This document shows positions 18,416 through 28,849 of a DNA stretch of 64,000 nt, piece after piece. The notes beneath the pieces are model-generated. The model saw nothing but the letters and a program-made list of their open reading frames with translations, searched no databases and had not been told where the DNA came from. Source of the stretch: Acinetobacter sp. SFB (lineage in GTDB: Bacteria; Pseudomonadota; Gammaproteobacteria; Pseudomonadales; Moraxellaceae); contig NZ_LSZH01000012.1 in assembly GCF_001647545.1 (NCBI RefSeq), positions 311,245-375,244 on the forward strand, written 5' to 3'. Position 1 is the stretch's first letter, and every line of letters begins with the position of its first letter. The translations under genes were made by a program, and so were the position numbers.

Positions 18416-18516
18416 GACGAGCCATATTAAAAGCCAAAACAATACTTTATAGATATGCAGAAACTATATAAGGTTGATTATGATATTTTATTTTCTATTT
18501 CAAGCTTTGTTGTGCT

Positions 18517-18563
18517 GAAAAAAATGCCTGCTGATCAAATATAAAATATTGATCAGCAGGCAT
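18517..18563 (-). terminator. Rho-independent terminator after the LysR regulator gene
   Basis: A 15-bp perfect stem (18524-18538 with 18549-18563), a ten-base A/T loop, and a T-run on the minus strand. It ends the regulator transcript before the benK promoter region. Confidence 0.88.
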
Positions 18564-18634
18564 GTTATTAAAAATAGTCGAGTAATTTTTAGGATAATAA
18601 TTCTAATGAATATAGGGAAATTAGTTCTGATCTG

Positions 18635-19549
18635 TTAAATCACGGCACGGTCGTAACCAATCGCTTCTAAATCATAGACCTGATAAATACAGTCAAATAA
18701 TGAACGGATATCATCACTTTCATCCATACTGCGAATCGCCAAAAATATCGGGCTAACTGCAGCATCATCCAGGATCGGAATATAGTGCAAGTGCGGTAAC
18801 TGTATGGTTCTAGCGCTTTCCGGAACCACGCAAATCCCTTCACCTGCAGCAACCAGGCCTAAAGCCAACTGAATTTCGCGAACTTCTTTTAGACTTTTTG
18901 GATCTAAGCTGTATTCGGAAAAAAGAGAGCGGACTTGAGTAGAAAAGTTAGGTTTGGGATGACTTGGATATAAAAACAGGTTCTCATCGACAATGTCTGT
19001 AAGAAAAACACCTTGCTTTTGCATGGCCAGTGGGTGGCTAGAATGTACCGCCACCATGAGGGGCTCTTCGCGCAAAAGGATCCGTCTTACGGCAGGATCA
19101 GAAATGCGCAGTCGACCAAAGCCTACATCTATCCGTCCCTCTTTAAGTGCTTGAATTTGATTTTTGGTGCTCATTTCAATCAGTTCAATTTTCAAATGCG
19201 GTTGTTGCTGACGAAATAAATACACGATTTTTGGCAATAGACCGTACAATAAAGAACCAACAAAACCCATCGTAACAGTTTTTTCGACCATCCCCACCCG
19301 TTGGGTCATCGCCTTAATCTCTTCAGCATTAGACAAAAGTTTAACAGCATGTTGATAAAAAAATTGTCCTGCTTCAGTTGTCATTAAAGGTCGACTTCCA
19401 CGCTCAAAAAGCTGAATACCGAGCTCTGCTTCTAGGTTTTGTATCTGACGGCTTAAAGGAGGCTGGGCAATAAACAGTTTTTCAGCCGCTTTGGTGAAGC
19501 TTTGTTCCTCAACGACGGCAACAAAGTATCGTAAATGTCTTAATTCCAT
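18635..19549 (-). CDS. benM: BenM-like LysR-type regulator of the ben/cat genes
   Basis: A 304-aa LysR regulator starting MELRHLRYFVAVVEEQSFTKAAEKL, nearly the start of Acinetobacter BenM and CatM. The helix-turn-helix is at residues 16-40 and the effector domain from about 90. From memory of the A. baylyi proteins it is closer to BenM: GFVGSLLYGLLP, LLREEPLMVAVH and PKPNFSTQV follow BenM. It keeps Arg160, Glu162 and a tyrosine at 292 aligned to BenM Tyr293, the residues of BenM's second, benzoate-binding site; CatM has His160 and Phe293. It is divergent from catB by 115 bases and closed by its own terminator. It probably activates in response to muconate and benzoate and represses itself. 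Confidence 0.88.
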   Translation of the reverse strand: MELRHLRYFVAVVEEQSFTKAAEKLFIAQPPLSRQIQNLEAELGIQLFERGSRPLMTTEAGQFFYQHAVKLLSNAEEIKAMTQRVGMVEKTVTMGFVGSLLYGLLPKIVYLFRQQQPHLKIELIEMSTKNQIQALKEGRIDVGFGRLRISDPAVRRILLREEPLMVAVHSSHPLAMQKQGVFLTDIVDENLFLYPSHPKPNFSTQVRSLFSEYSLDPKSLKEVREIQLALGLVAAGEGICVVPESARTIQLPHLHYIPILDDAAVSPIFLAIRSMDESDDIRSLFDCIYQVYDLEAIGYDRAVI

Positions 19550-19557
19550 AATCAGCC

Positions 19558-19572
19558 ATACCTTTAAAGCAT
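19558..19572. promoter_or_regulatory. Candidate BenM operator close to benM
   Basis: ATACCTTTAAAGCAT: ATAC-N7-GCAT, one base from the ATAC-N7-GTAT consensus. It lies nine bases before the benM start codon, fitting autorepression, and about 100 bases before catB. Confidence 0.55.
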
Positions 19573-19609
19573 ATTAAAATGCAAATTTGATCTTAGACAG
19601 CATATCTTT

Positions 19610-19624
19610 ATTCTTTTAAGGTAT
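19610..19624. promoter_or_regulatory. Candidate BenM operator close to catB
   Basis: ATTCTTTTAAGGTAT: ATTC-N7-GTAT, which on the other strand reads ATACCTTAAAAGAAT. It shares 12 core positions with the sites at 19558 and 18401. It lies 40 bases before the catB start codon, 52 bases from the site nearer benM. Confidence 0.6.
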
Positions 19625-19664
19625 ACCACATGAGATAGACAAAGCAAGATTGGGAAGCTTAAAG

Positions 19665-20774
19665 ATGTACAAATCCATAGAAACATTGCTTGTTGAAATT
19701 CCAACCATCCGTCCGCATAAGATGGCGGTGGCAACCATGCAAACCCAAACATTAGTGTTGGTGAAAGTCACGACTGAAGACGGTTTTACCGGTTGGGGCG
19801 AAGCGACCACGATTGGCGGATTGGGATATGGGGATGAAAGTCCGGAAAGCGTTAAAACCAATATTGAAACTTATTTTGCCCCATTACTGAAATCACTTTC
19901 AGGTCTAAATGTCGCTCAAACCATTCAAATCCTAAAACGTCATATTAACGGTAACCGTTTTGCTAAATGCGCGATTCAAACTGCGCTCATGGATATTCAG
20001 GCACAACGTTTAGGTTTACCGCTCAGTGAAATTTTAGGCGGTCGTCTACGTGACAGCGTGCCTGTACTTTGGGTATTGGCGTCAGGTGATACTGATAAAG
20101 ATATTGCCGAAGCGAAAAAAATGATTGAGCTGAAACGTCACAACGTATTCAAACTCAAAATCGGTTCGCGTTCTGTTGAAGCGGATGTCGAGCATGTGCT
20201 GACAATTAAAAAAGCCCTAGGTTCTGATATCTCGATCCGTGTCGATGTCAATCGTGCCTGGTCAGAACTACAAGCGATTAAAGGTATTCAATTGTTACAA
20301 GATGGCGGTGTTGACCTGATTGAACAACCGTGTGCCATTGAAAATCTGGATGCCATGCAGCGTTTAACCCGTCGTTTTGATATTGCCATTATGGCGGATG
20401 AATCATTAAACGGTCCGCAGAGTGCGTATCAAATTGCCCGCAACAATGGTGCATCGGTATTTGCAGTCAAAGTTGCACAGTCAGGTGGTCTGATTGAAGG
20501 TTGCGAAGTTGGAAAAATTGCCAAACTTGCAGGCATTGATCTATATGGCGGCACCATGCTTGAAGGTCCAGTCGGTACGATTGCTTCAGCGCATGTGTTT
20601 TCAACTTTCGAAAACTTAGCCTATGGCACAGAGTTATTTGGTCCATTGCTACTGACTGAAGAAATTTTAAAAACACCTCTTCAATATCAAAACTTTGAGT
20701 TGGTTCTGCCAACTGTAGCAGGTTTAGGTATCGAACTGGATTTAGACAAAATTGACAACTTACGTCGTCAGTAA
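19665..20774 (+). CDS. catB: Muconate cycloisomerase
   Basis: A 369-aa enolase-superfamily enzyme that closes cis,cis-muconate to muconolactone. The KxK base pair is at Lys163 and Lys165 (KLKIGS), and the metal ligands Asp194 (RVDVNRAW), Glu220 (LIEQP) and Asp245 (MADES) are all in place, each four positions lower than in the well-studied enzyme. The N-terminal capping domain holds substrate-binding residues. ATG 19665 is preferred over a TTG five codons earlier because it matches the family start and follows GGAAG. It is the first gene of a twelve-gene ben/cat block, probably driven by the BenM-like regulator encoded on the opposite strand. Confidence 0.95.
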   Translation: MYKSIETLLVEIPTIRPHKMAVATMQTQTLVLVKVTTEDGFTGWGEATTIGGLGYGDESPESVKTNIETYFAPLLKSLSGLNVAQTIQILKRHINGNRFAKCAIQTALMDIQAQRLGLPLSEILGGRLRDSVPVLWVLASGDTDKDIAEAKKMIELKRHNVFKLKIGSRSVEADVEHVLTIKKALGSDISIRVDVNRAWSELQAIKGIQLLQDGGVDLIEQPCAIENLDAMQRLTRRFDIAIMADESLNGPQSAYQIARNNGASVFAVKVAQSGGLIEGCEVGKIAKLAGIDLYGGTMLEGPVGTIASAHVFSTFENLAYGTELFGPLLLTEEILKTPLQYQNFELVLPTVAGLGIELDLDKIDNLRRQ

Positions 20775-20789
20775 TTGAAGGAATTAGAT

Positions 20790-21080
20790 ATGCTTTTCCA
20801 AGTACGTATGGATGTAAATATTCCGCTAGATATGCCGATTGATAAAGCCAGCGAAATTAAAGCGGTTGAAAAGGCTTATTCGCATGATTTACAGCGTCAA
20901 GGTAAATGGCGTCATATCTGGCGCATTACCGGCCAGTACTCAAACATCAGTATTTTTGATGTTGAGAGCAATGAAGAACTCCACAATATTTTACAAGGTC
21001 TTCCGCTATATCCATATATGAATATTGAAGTCATGCCGCTGAACCGTCATCCTTCTTCTATTCATGAAGACGATCGCTAA
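20790..21080 (+). CDS. catC: Muconolactone delta-isomerase
   Basis: A 96-aa protein, exactly the usual length. It shifts the double bond of muconolactone to give 3-oxoadipate enol-lactone. The start MLFQVRMDVNIP and the segments KWRHIWRITGQYSNISIFDV and LPLYPYMNIEV are typical of the decameric family. ATG 20790 follows GAAGGA at good spacing, and only 15 bases separate it from the catB stop. Confidence 0.95.
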   Translation: MLFQVRMDVNIPLDMPIDKASEIKAVEKAYSHDLQRQGKWRHIWRITGQYSNISIFDVESNEELHNILQGLPLYPYMNIEVMPLNRHPSSIHEDDR

Positions 21081-21245
21081 TCTTAATAATATGCAACATG
21101 GTGAGAGTTTATTCACCTTCTGCAGAAGCGCACCGCCCCTTAAAAGGCAATTGACAAGGATTGTGGCCAGCCAGCTTTAGCCAGCCAAAATAAATGCTAA
21201 AAAGCCTGCCACTCAAAAATGTATACATACTTCAGGAGCAATAGT
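21081..21245. other. catC-catA spacer
   Basis: A 165-base gap holding a TTGACA at 21151 and repeated CCAGCC units near 21165-21185, but no convincing -10 box and no match to the BenM site. An internal promoter for catA is possible but not shown. Confidence 0.3.
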
Positions 21246-22166
21246 ATGAATCGCCAAGAAATTGATGCACTTGTAAAAAAAATGAATGTCGACACAGCGA
21301 CAGGTCCTGTAGATGAACGTGTACAACAGGTTGTTGTACGTTTATTGGGTGATCTTTTCCAAGCGATCGAAGACCTTGATATTTCACAAACTGAATTGTG
21401 GAAAGGTCTTGAGTATCTTACTGATGCAGGTCAAGCCAATGAACTTGGTTTGTTAGCGGCTGGTTTAGGCTTAGAGCATTATTTAGATTTACGTGCAGAC
21501 GAAGCAGATGCCAAAGCAGGTATTACTGGTGGTACACCACGTACCATTGAAGGCCCTTTATATGTAGCTGGCGCACCTGAATCGGTAAGCTTTGCTCGTA
21601 TGGATGACGGTTCTGAATCAGATAAAGTCGATACCTTAATCATTGAAGGTACAGTAACAGATACCCAAGGTAACCTTGTTGAAGGTGCTAAAGTTGAAAT
21701 TTGGCATGCTAACAGCCTAGGTAACTACTCGTTCTTTGATAAAGCACAATCTGATTTTAACTTGCGTCGCAGCATCATTACAGCTGCCGATGGTCAATAT
21801 ACCGCATTAACTACCATGCCAGTAGGTTATGGCTGTCCTCCTGAAGGCACGACTCAATTTGTTTTAGACAAACTTGGCCGTCATGGTAACCGCCCTTCTC
21901 ACGTGCACTATTTCATCTCTGCACCAGGCTACCGTAAGTTGACCACTCAATTTAACATTGAAGGCGACAAATACCTTTGGGACGACTTTGCATTCGCAAC
22001 TCGCGACGGTTTAGTTGCAACAGCTGTAGATGTAACAGACGAAACTGAAATTGCAAAACGTGGTCTGAATAAAGCATTCAAACACATTCAGTTCAATGTT
22101 GAACTTGTGAAAGAACAAGCAGCTGCACCTAACACTGAAATTGATCGTCGTCGCGCAAGCGCTTAA
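21246..22166 (+). CDS. catA: Catechol 1,2-dioxygenase
   Basis: A 306-aa intradiol dioxygenase that cleaves catechol to cis,cis-muconate. The N-terminal helical linker domain is residues 1-100. The catalytic domain opens with TPRTIEGPLYVAGAPES. The Fe(III) ligands are visible: Tyr161 (GNYSFF), Tyr195 (VGYGCPPEG), His219 and His221 (PSHVHYF). AGGAGC precedes ATG 21246; the frame is open for nine more codons but the extension does not fit. The N-terminal domain differs clearly from what I recall of the A. baylyi enzyme. In A. baylyi catA is separate from catB; here it sits between catBC and benABCDE. Confidence 0.95.
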   Translation: MNRQEIDALVKKMNVDTATGPVDERVQQVVVRLLGDLFQAIEDLDISQTELWKGLEYLTDAGQANELGLLAAGLGLEHYLDLRADEADAKAGITGGTPRTIEGPLYVAGAPESVSFARMDDGSESDKVDTLIIEGTVTDTQGNLVEGAKVEIWHANSLGNYSFFDKAQSDFNLRRSIITAADGQYTALTTMPVGYGCPPEGTTQFVLDKLGRHGNRPSHVHYFISAPGYRKLTTQFNIEGDKYLWDDFAFATRDGLVATAVDVTDETEIAKRGLNKAFKHIQFNVELVKEQAAAPNTEIDRRRASA

Positions 22167-22183
22167 TGACCTCATCATAAGGA

Positions 22184-22213
22184 GCCGAGATGTCAATTTA
22201 ATGACATCTCGGC
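22184..22213 (+). other. Perfect intercistronic hairpin between catA and benA
   Basis: GCCGAGATGTCA (22184-22195) and TGACATCTCGGC (22202-22213) make a 12-bp perfect stem with a six-base loop. No T-run follows, so RNA processing or protection, or partial attenuation between catA and benA, is more likely than full termination. Confidence 0.6.
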
Positions 22214-22247
22214 AACTTGCCTAAATTTGGAAAGTCGGAGAACGGAC

Positions 22248-23633
22248 ATGCCTCGTATTCCTGTAATTAACACCAGCCATCTTGATCGCATTGATGAATT
22301 ACTGGTTGAAAATTATGAAACAGGTGAATTTAAGCTTCATCGTTCAGTATTCACAGATCAAGCCTTATTTGATTTAGAGATGAAATATATCTTTGAAGGC
22401 AATTGGGTTTACTTGGCACATGAGAGCCAAATTCCGAATAATAATGATTATTACACGACCTATATGGGTCGCCAACCGATCATCATCGCACGTAACCGTG
22501 CTGGTGAACTCAATGCAATGATCAATGCCTGTTCACACCGTGGCGCACAACTTTGTCGTCATAAGAAAGGCAACAAGGCAACTTATACTTGCCCATTCCA
22601 CGGTTGGACATTTAACAACTCGGGTAAATTGTTAAAAGTAAAAGATCCTGCTGATGCAGGCTATTCTGACTGCTTTAACAAAGAAGGTTCCCACGATCTT
22701 AAGAAAGTGGCCCGTTTTGAAAACTATAAAGGTTTCTTGTTTGGCAGCTTAAACCCAGATGTTCAACCGCTAGAAGAATATCTTGGTGAAGCAACCAAAA
22801 TTATGGATATGATTGTTGATCAGTCTGATCAAGGTCTTGAAGTTTTACGTGGTGCGTCTACTTATACCTATGAAGGTAACTGGAAGCTTACTGCCGAAAA
22901 TGGTGCCGATGGTTACCACGTTTCTGCCGTTCACTGGAACTATGCAGCTACAACTCAACAGCGTAAAGAAAAAGAAGCTGGTGATAATGTTCGCGCAATG
23001 AGTGCCGGCTCTTGGGGCAAACAAGGCGGTGGTTCTTACGGCTTTGACAATGGTCATATGCTGCTTTGGACACAATGGGGCAATCCTGAAGACCGTCCAA
23101 ACTTCCCGAAAGCAGAAGAATATACCGAGAAATTCGGTGCTGCCATGGCGAAATGGATGATCGAGCGCTCTCGTAACCTGTGTATTTATCCAAACGTCTA
23201 TTTCATGGATCAGTTCGGTTCACAAATTCGTGTACTTCGTCCTTTATCTCCCTCTAAGACTGAAGTCACCATTTACTGTATCGCACCTGTGGGTGAAGAC
23301 AAAGAAGCGCGTACACGCCGTATTCGCCAATATGAAGACTTTTTCAATGCTTCAGGTATGGCAACTCCAGATGACTTGGAAGAATTCCGTGCATGCCAAG
23401 CCGGATATGCAGGTATTGCGCTTGAATGGAATGATATGAGCCGCGGTTCTAAGCATTGGATTCAAGGTCCGGATGATGCAGCCAATGAAATTGGTTTAAA
23501 ACCAAAACTTTCAGGCATTAAAACTGAAGATGAAGGTTTGTATCTTGCTCAGCATGAACACTGGTTACATCTGATGAAAGACGCGATTACTTCTGAAAAA
23601 GAACTTGCTGCAACTGAAGGAGAAAATGTATGA
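22248..23633 (+). CDS. benA: Benzoate 1,2-dioxygenase, large (alpha) subunit
   Basis: A 461-aa ring-hydroxylating oxygenase subunit that, with BenB and reductase BenC, turns benzoate into benzoate cis-1,2-dihydrodiol. The Rieske [2Fe-2S] ligands are Cys95, His97, Cys115 and His118 ([16 protein letters not shown]). The mononuclear iron site is in the second domain, with [13 protein letters not shown] supplying two histidines. ATG 22248 follows CGGAGAACGGAC; a seven-codon upstream extension in frame is unlikely to be used. Its last four bases overlap benB. Confidence 0.95.
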   Translation: MPRIPVINTSHLDRIDELLVENYETGEFKLHRSVFTDQALFDLEMKYIFEGNWVYLAHESQIPNNNDYYTTYMGRQPIIIARNRAGELNAMINACSHRGAQLCRHKKGNKATYTCPFHGWTFNNSGKLLKVKDPADAGYSDCFNKEGSHDLKKVARFENYKGFLFGSLNPDVQPLEEYLGEATKIMDMIVDQSDQGLEVLRGASTYTYEGNWKLTAENGADGYHVSAVHWNYAATTQQRKEKEAGDNVRAMSAGSWGKQGGGSYGFDNGHMLLWTQWGNPEDRPNFPKAEEYTEKFGAAMAKWMIERSRNLCIYPNVYFMDQFGSQIRVLRPLSPSKTEVTIYCIAPVGEDKEARTRRIRQYEDFFNASGMATPDDLEEFRACQAGYAGIALEWNDMSRGSKHWIQGPDDAANEIGLKPKLSGIKTEDEGLYLAQHEHWLHLMKDAITSEKELAATEGENV

Positions 23634-24121
23634 GCACGATTAGTTTAGAAAAAATCGCTCAATTCCTCTATCAAGAAGCTCGTTTTCTGGATGATGAACA
23701 ATGGGATGACTGGTTAAAGTGCTATGCCCCATCAGCAGAATTCTGGATGCCGTCTTGGGACGATGATGATAAACTGACTTCAGACCCTGAGTCTGAAATT
23801 TCCCTGATTTATTATCCTGACCGTCAAGGTTTAGAAGATCGTGTATTCCGTATCAAGACTGAACGTTCTTCTGCAACCATGCCCGATACCCGTACCAGCC
23901 ACAACATTTGTAACATTGAAATTGTTGAGCAAAACGGTGATCAAGTGACTGTGCGTTTTAACTGGAATACTCTAAGTTTCCGTTATAAAACCAATTACAG
24001 CTACTTCGGCATGTCACGTTATGTGATTGATTGCTCAAGCGAGCAGTTCAAAATCTTAAACAAATACGTGGTGCTGAAAAACGATTATATCAATCAAGTC
24101 ATTGATATTTACCACCTCTAA
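23630..24121 (+). CDS. benB: Benzoate 1,2-dioxygenase, small (beta) subunit
   Basis: A 163-aa protein with the beta-subunit fold of ring-hydroxylating oxygenases: [22 protein letters not shown] at the start and a late [17 protein letters not shown] strand region. It is structural in the alpha3beta3 enzyme. The ATG overlaps the benA stop (ATGA), so translation is coupled. Confidence 0.93.
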   Translation: MSTISLEKIAQFLYQEARFLDDEQWDDWLKCYAPSAEFWMPSWDDDDKLTSDPESEISLIYYPDRQGLEDRVFRIKTERSSATMPDTRTSHNICNIEIVEQNGDQVTVRFNWNTLSFRYKTNYSYFGMSRYVIDCSSEQFKILNKYVVLKNDYINQVIDIYHL

Positions 24122-24135
24122 AAACCTGCAACATG

Positions 24136-25218
<1,083 letters not shown>

Positions 25219-25234
25219 TTCGGGAATCCATCAA

Positions 25235-26020
25235 ATGTCTGATCGTCAAAGATTTCAAAATAAAGTCGTGATTGTAACCGGTGCCGCTCAAGGCATTGGT
25301 CGCGGTGTTGCCCTACAGGTGGCATCGGAAGGTGCGCAAGTGGTCATGGCAGACCTTTCTCCTTATGTGGAAGAAGTTTTAGCTGAAATTCAAGCTGCCG
25401 GTGGTGATGCTGTGACCATCAATGCAAACCTGGAAACCTTTGCAGGTGCACAATCGGTCGTTGAAAAAGCATTAGCGACTTATGGTCGTATTGATGCCCT
25501 GATTAACAATGTCGGTGGCGCAATCTGGATGAAGCCTTTCCAGGAATTTTCTGAACAAGAAATTCTTAAGGAAGTGAATCGTTCATTGTTCCCGACGATG
25601 TGGTGTTGCCGTGCAGTTTTACCTGAAATGATTAAAAATCAGAAAGGTACAATTGTAAATGTGTCATCTATTGCCACCCGTGGTATTAACCGTGTGCCTT
25701 ACTCTGCTTCTAAAGGCGGCGTAAATGGTTTAACCGCTGCTCTTGCGTTTGAGCATGCCAAAGATGGTATCCGTGTCAATGCAGTGGCTACAGGTGGAAC
25801 CGAAGCTCCACCACGTAAAGTGCCACGCAATGCCAATCCATTAACTGAATCTGAACAAGCCTGGATGCAAGAAGTGGTTGATCAAACCATTGATCGTACT
25901 TTCTTGGGTCGCTACGGCACCATTCAAGAGCAAGTCAATGCAATCGTATTTCTGGCTTCAGATGAATCTTCATATATGACAGGAACTGTGGTTCCTGTAG
26001 GTGGTGGCGATCAGGGTTAA
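25235..26020 (+). CDS. benD: Benzoate dihydrodiol dehydrogenase (short-chain dehydrogenase)
   Basis: A 261-aa SDR enzyme that oxidises and decarboxylates benzoate cis-dihydrodiol to catechol. It has the NAD-binding TGAAQGIGRG motif at residues 15-24, NNVGG, the catalytic serine in VNVSSIA, and Tyr156/Lys160 in YSASK. ATG 25235 lies 16 bases after the benC stop; the frame extends upstream within benC but the family start is MSDRQRF. Catechol feeds CatA. Confidence 0.94.
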   Translation: MSDRQRFQNKVVIVTGAAQGIGRGVALQVASEGAQVVMADLSPYVEEVLAEIQAAGGDAVTINANLETFAGAQSVVEKALATYGRIDALINNVGGAIWMKPFQEFSEQEILKEVNRSLFPTMWCCRAVLPEMIKNQKGTIVNVSSIATRGINRVPYSASKGGVNGLTAALAFEHAKDGIRVNAVATGGTEAPPRKVPRNANPLTESEQAWMQEVVDQTIDRTFLGRYGTIQEQVNAIVFLASDESSYMTGTVVPVGGGDQG

Positions 26021-26080
26021 ACCTGATCTCATCAGAATTCAACAGGATCATTGAAATCTACGCATGGAGGCAATAGCCCA

Positions 26081-27322
26081 ATGGCATCCCTGTTTAAAAC
26101 TTTAAAAGATGATTGGTCACTGTCAGCAACAGTCGCAGGATTTCTGGCTGTGCTGATTTCCTATTCAGGTCCACTCATCATCTTCTTTCAGGCTGCACAA
26201 AAAGCCAATGTCTCCTCCGAGATGATGATCTCGTGGATCTGGGGTATTTCCATCGGTGCTGCAGTTGCCGGTATTTTTTTATCCATCAAATACAAAGTAC
26301 CTGTAATTACCGCATGGTCTGCGCCCGGGACCGCCTTGTTGGTGACCCTTTTTCCCGGTTTAAGTTTAAATGAAGCCATAGCAGCCTACATTACGGCTGC
26401 TTTAGTGATTTTATTCATTGGCTTAAGTGGTTACTTCGACAAATTACTGCACTGGATTCCGCAATCCATTGCTGCCGCGATGATGGCAGGAATTTTGTTT
26501 CAGTTTGGTTTGGGACTCTTTACAGCCACAGACACTATGCCCTGGATTGTCTTTAGCATGCTGTTGGTGTTTTTAGTCTCTAAACGGATTTCACCGCGTT
26601 ATAGCATGCTTTGGGTCTTGATCACGGGTGTCATTTTAAGTCTGGTACTGGGCAAAATGAATCCGGTTGAAATGAGCTTTAGCTTGGCCATTCCACAATT
26701 TATTGCGCCTGAATGGACGCTGAATGGCATGCTGAATTTTGCCATTCCCTTAATTTTGGTCAGCTTGTCTGGACAGTTTTTACCGGGTATGGCCATTATG
26801 AAACTTAGCGGTTATGACACCCCGGCCAAACCCATCATTACGGCTACCAGTATCGCTTCATTAGCGGTGGCCTGCGTAGGAGGAATCACCATTGTCTTGG
26901 CTTCCATTACTGCAGCCTTGTGTATGGGTAAAGATGCGCATGAACTGAAAGAAAAACGCTATATCGCCGGGATTGCCAACGGCATTTTTTACATTCTAGG
27001 TGGTTTATTTGCCGGCAGTATTGTCATGTTGTTCAGCTTACTGCCTAAAGAACTGGTCGCTGCATTGGCGGGCTTGGCTTTGCTGGGTGCAATTGGTATA
27101 AATATTACAACTGCCATGAAAGATGAACATCAGCGAGATGCCGCACTAATCACATTTTTAGCTACAGCTTCAGGCATGCATTTTTTAGGACTCAGTTCCG
27201 TATTCTGGGGAATTTGTATTGGCTTAATTGCCCATGTCATGCTGAGTAAAAAAGCAGATACCCCACCTCCTCATTCAATGTCTAATCAAGAAACGCCATT
27301 ATTGCGTCAGGAAAAACTATGA
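26081..27322 (+). CDS. benE: BenE-family benzoate transporter
   Basis: A 413-aa membrane protein with about 11-12 hydrophobic segments, of the benzoate:H+ symporter (BenE) family. The conserved start LKDDWSLSATVAGFLAVLISY and the TAWSAPGTALL segment are present. ATG 26081 has GGAGG ten bases upstream. With benK it gives two inner-membrane routes for benzoate. The stop overlaps the catI start by four bases (ATGA), so benE and catI are coupled, joining the ben and cat halves into one message. Confidence 0.9.
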   Translation: MASLFKTLKDDWSLSATVAGFLAVLISYSGPLIIFFQAAQKANVSSEMMISWIWGISIGAAVAGIFLSIKYKVPVITAWSAPGTALLVTLFPGLSLNEAIAAYITAALVILFIGLSGYFDKLLHWIPQSIAAAMMAGILFQFGLGLFTATDTMPWIVFSMLLVFLVSKRISPRYSMLWVLITGVILSLVLGKMNPVEMSFSLAIPQFIAPEWTLNGMLNFAIPLILVSLSGQFLPGMAIMKLSGYDTPAKPIITATSIASLAVACVGGITIVLASITAALCMGKDAHELKEKRYIAGIANGIFYILGGLFAGSIVMLFSLLPKELVAALAGLALLGAIGINITTAMKDEHQRDAALITFLATASGMHFLGLSSVFWGICIGLIAHVMLSKKADTPPPHSMSNQETPLLRQEKL

Positions 27323-28005
27323 TTGATAAAAGTACAGCGTCTCTCACTGAAGCGCTCTCCCACATTAAAGATGGTGCCACCATCATGATTGGCGGTTTTG
27401 GTACAGCTGGACAACCGGCAGAACTGATTGATGGTTTAATCGAACTTGGTGTAAAAGACCTGGTCATTGTGAATAACAATGCCGGCAATGGCGACTATGG
27501 TTTGGCCAAACTGTTAAAAACCGGTGCAGTACGCAAGATTATCTGTTCTTTCCCGCGCCAGTCCGACTCTTATGTATTCGATGAAATCTACCGTGCCGGA
27601 AAGATTGAACTGGAACTGGTACCGCAAGGCAATCTGGCCTGCCGTATTCAGGCGGCTGGAATGGGCCTCGGTCCAATTTACACGCCTACAGGTTTTGGTA
27701 CCTTATTGGCGGAAGGCAAGCCGACCCTGAACTATGAAGGCAAAGACTTTGTGCTGGAAAACCCGATCAAGGCCGATTTTGCCTTGATTAAAGCGCATAA
27801 AGGCGACCGCTGGGGCAATCTGGTGTACAACAAGTCGGCACGCAACTTTGGTCCGATCATGGCGATGGCCGCCGATGTCACCATTGTTCAGGTGTCCGAA
27901 GTGGTTGAACTGGGTGCGCTCGATCCTGAACATATCATCACCCCGGGAATTTTTGTACAGCATGTGGTGGCAGTCACTCCATCTGTCCCAGGCAAAGATC
28001 AATAA
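27319..28005 (+). CDS. catI: 3-oxoadipate CoA-transferase, subunit A
   Basis: A 228-aa class I CoA-transferase alpha subunit that with CatJ moves CoA from succinyl-CoA to 3-oxoadipate. GGFGTAGQPAELIDGL and NNNAGNGDYGLAKLL are the signature segments; ICSFPRQSDSYVFDE is typical of the oxoadipate enzymes and differs from the SCOT-type pair at 11.4 kb. It starts within the benE stop codon. Confidence 0.9.
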   Translation: MIDKSTASLTEALSHIKDGATIMIGGFGTAGQPAELIDGLIELGVKDLVIVNNNAGNGDYGLAKLLKTGAVRKIICSFPRQSDSYVFDEIYRAGKIELELVPQGNLACRIQAAGMGLGPIYTPTGFGTLLAEGKPTLNYEGKDFVLENPIKADFALIKAHKGDRWGNLVYNKSARNFGPIMAMAADVTIVQVSEVVELGALDPEHIITPGIFVQHVVAVTPSVPGKDQ

Positions 28006-28019
28006 CGAATAAGGAAAAT

Positions 28020-28676
28020 ATGATGAGCTACACTAAACTTAGTCGTGATCAAATTGCAGAACGTGTTGCACAAGACATTCCCGATGGTGCTTATGTGAAT
28101 TTGGGCATTGGCTTGCCGACCAAGATTTCCAATTACTTACCAAAAGACAAAGATGTGTTTCTACACTCTGAAAATGGTCTTTTGGCCTTCGGTCCACCGC
28201 CGGCTGCTGGCGAAGAAGATCCGGAACTGATCAATGCCGGTAAAGAGTTTGTGACTTTATTACAGGGTGGCGCGTATTTCCATCATGGCGACTCGTTCGC
28301 GATGATGCGTGGCGGTCACCTGGATATTGCGGTACTCGGTGCCTTCCAGATTGCTGAAAATGGCGATCTGGCCAACTGGCATACCGGAGCACCGAATGCG
28401 ATTCCTGCTGTGGGCGGTGCCATGGACCTGGCGGTGGGTGCGAAAAAAGTCTTTATCACCACCGATCATGTGACTAAAAAAGGCGAACCGAAAATTGTCG
28501 CGGAACTCAGCTACCCAGCAACCGGCCTGAAATGTGTCGATCGCATTTATACCGATTTATGCGTGATTGACGTGACCAGCGATGGCATGAAAGTGATTGA
28601 GAAAGTTGAAGGTTTAACTTTTGATGAATTGCAGGCTTTGACCGGTGCAAAGCTGATTGATGCCACACAGGGTTAA
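28020..28676 (+). CDS. catJ: 3-oxoadipate CoA-transferase, subunit B
   Basis: A 218-aa beta subunit with the catalytic glutamate in HSENGLLAFG (Glu51). It follows catI by 14 bases with AAGGAAA as ribosome site. Two successive ATGs (28020, 28023) are possible. The AFGPPPAAGEEDPELINAG segment is typical of 3-oxoadipate enzymes rather than acetoacetate ones. Confidence 0.9.
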   Translation: MMSYTKLSRDQIAERVAQDIPDGAYVNLGIGLPTKISNYLPKDKDVFLHSENGLLAFGPPPAAGEEDPELINAGKEFVTLLQGGAYFHHGDSFAMMRGGHLDIAVLGAFQIAENGDLANWHTGAPNAIPAVGGAMDLAVGAKKVFITTDHVTKKGEPKIVAELSYPATGLKCVDRIYTDLCVIDVTSDGMKVIEKVEGLTFDELQALTGAKLIDATQG

Positions 28677-28756
28677 TACGCTTTAACAAAATTTTAAATC
28701 TGCCCTTTAATTCCCCTGAGCGAGACTTAAGCATTGCTTTAAGTCGCTACGCAACC

Positions 28757-28815
28757 AAGGGACGACTTATCCCCAAGCTCAAATCATTTTGAAGCCCGGT
28801 AAGTCGCCCTTGTTT
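28757..28815 (+). repeat. Long imperfect hairpin between catJ and catF
   Basis: CAAGGG-A-CGACTTA and TAAGTCG-CCCTTG form a long imperfect stem around an A/T-rich loop, and a second small inverted repeat (about 28724-28745, GACTTAAG with CTTAAGTC) precedes it. The 173-base gap carries no gene. It looks like a dispersed palindromic element of the kind found between Acinetobacter genes; that family link is inference. Confidence 0.5.
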
Positions 28816-28849
28816 CAGGAGGGATTAAAGGAGCTAAAAGGATTAAATA

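Noticed and set aside
21151..21190. A separate catA promoter from TTGACA at 21151
   Set aside because: No -10 box at 16-18 bases fits well and no BenM-type site is near; evidence too weak to call.
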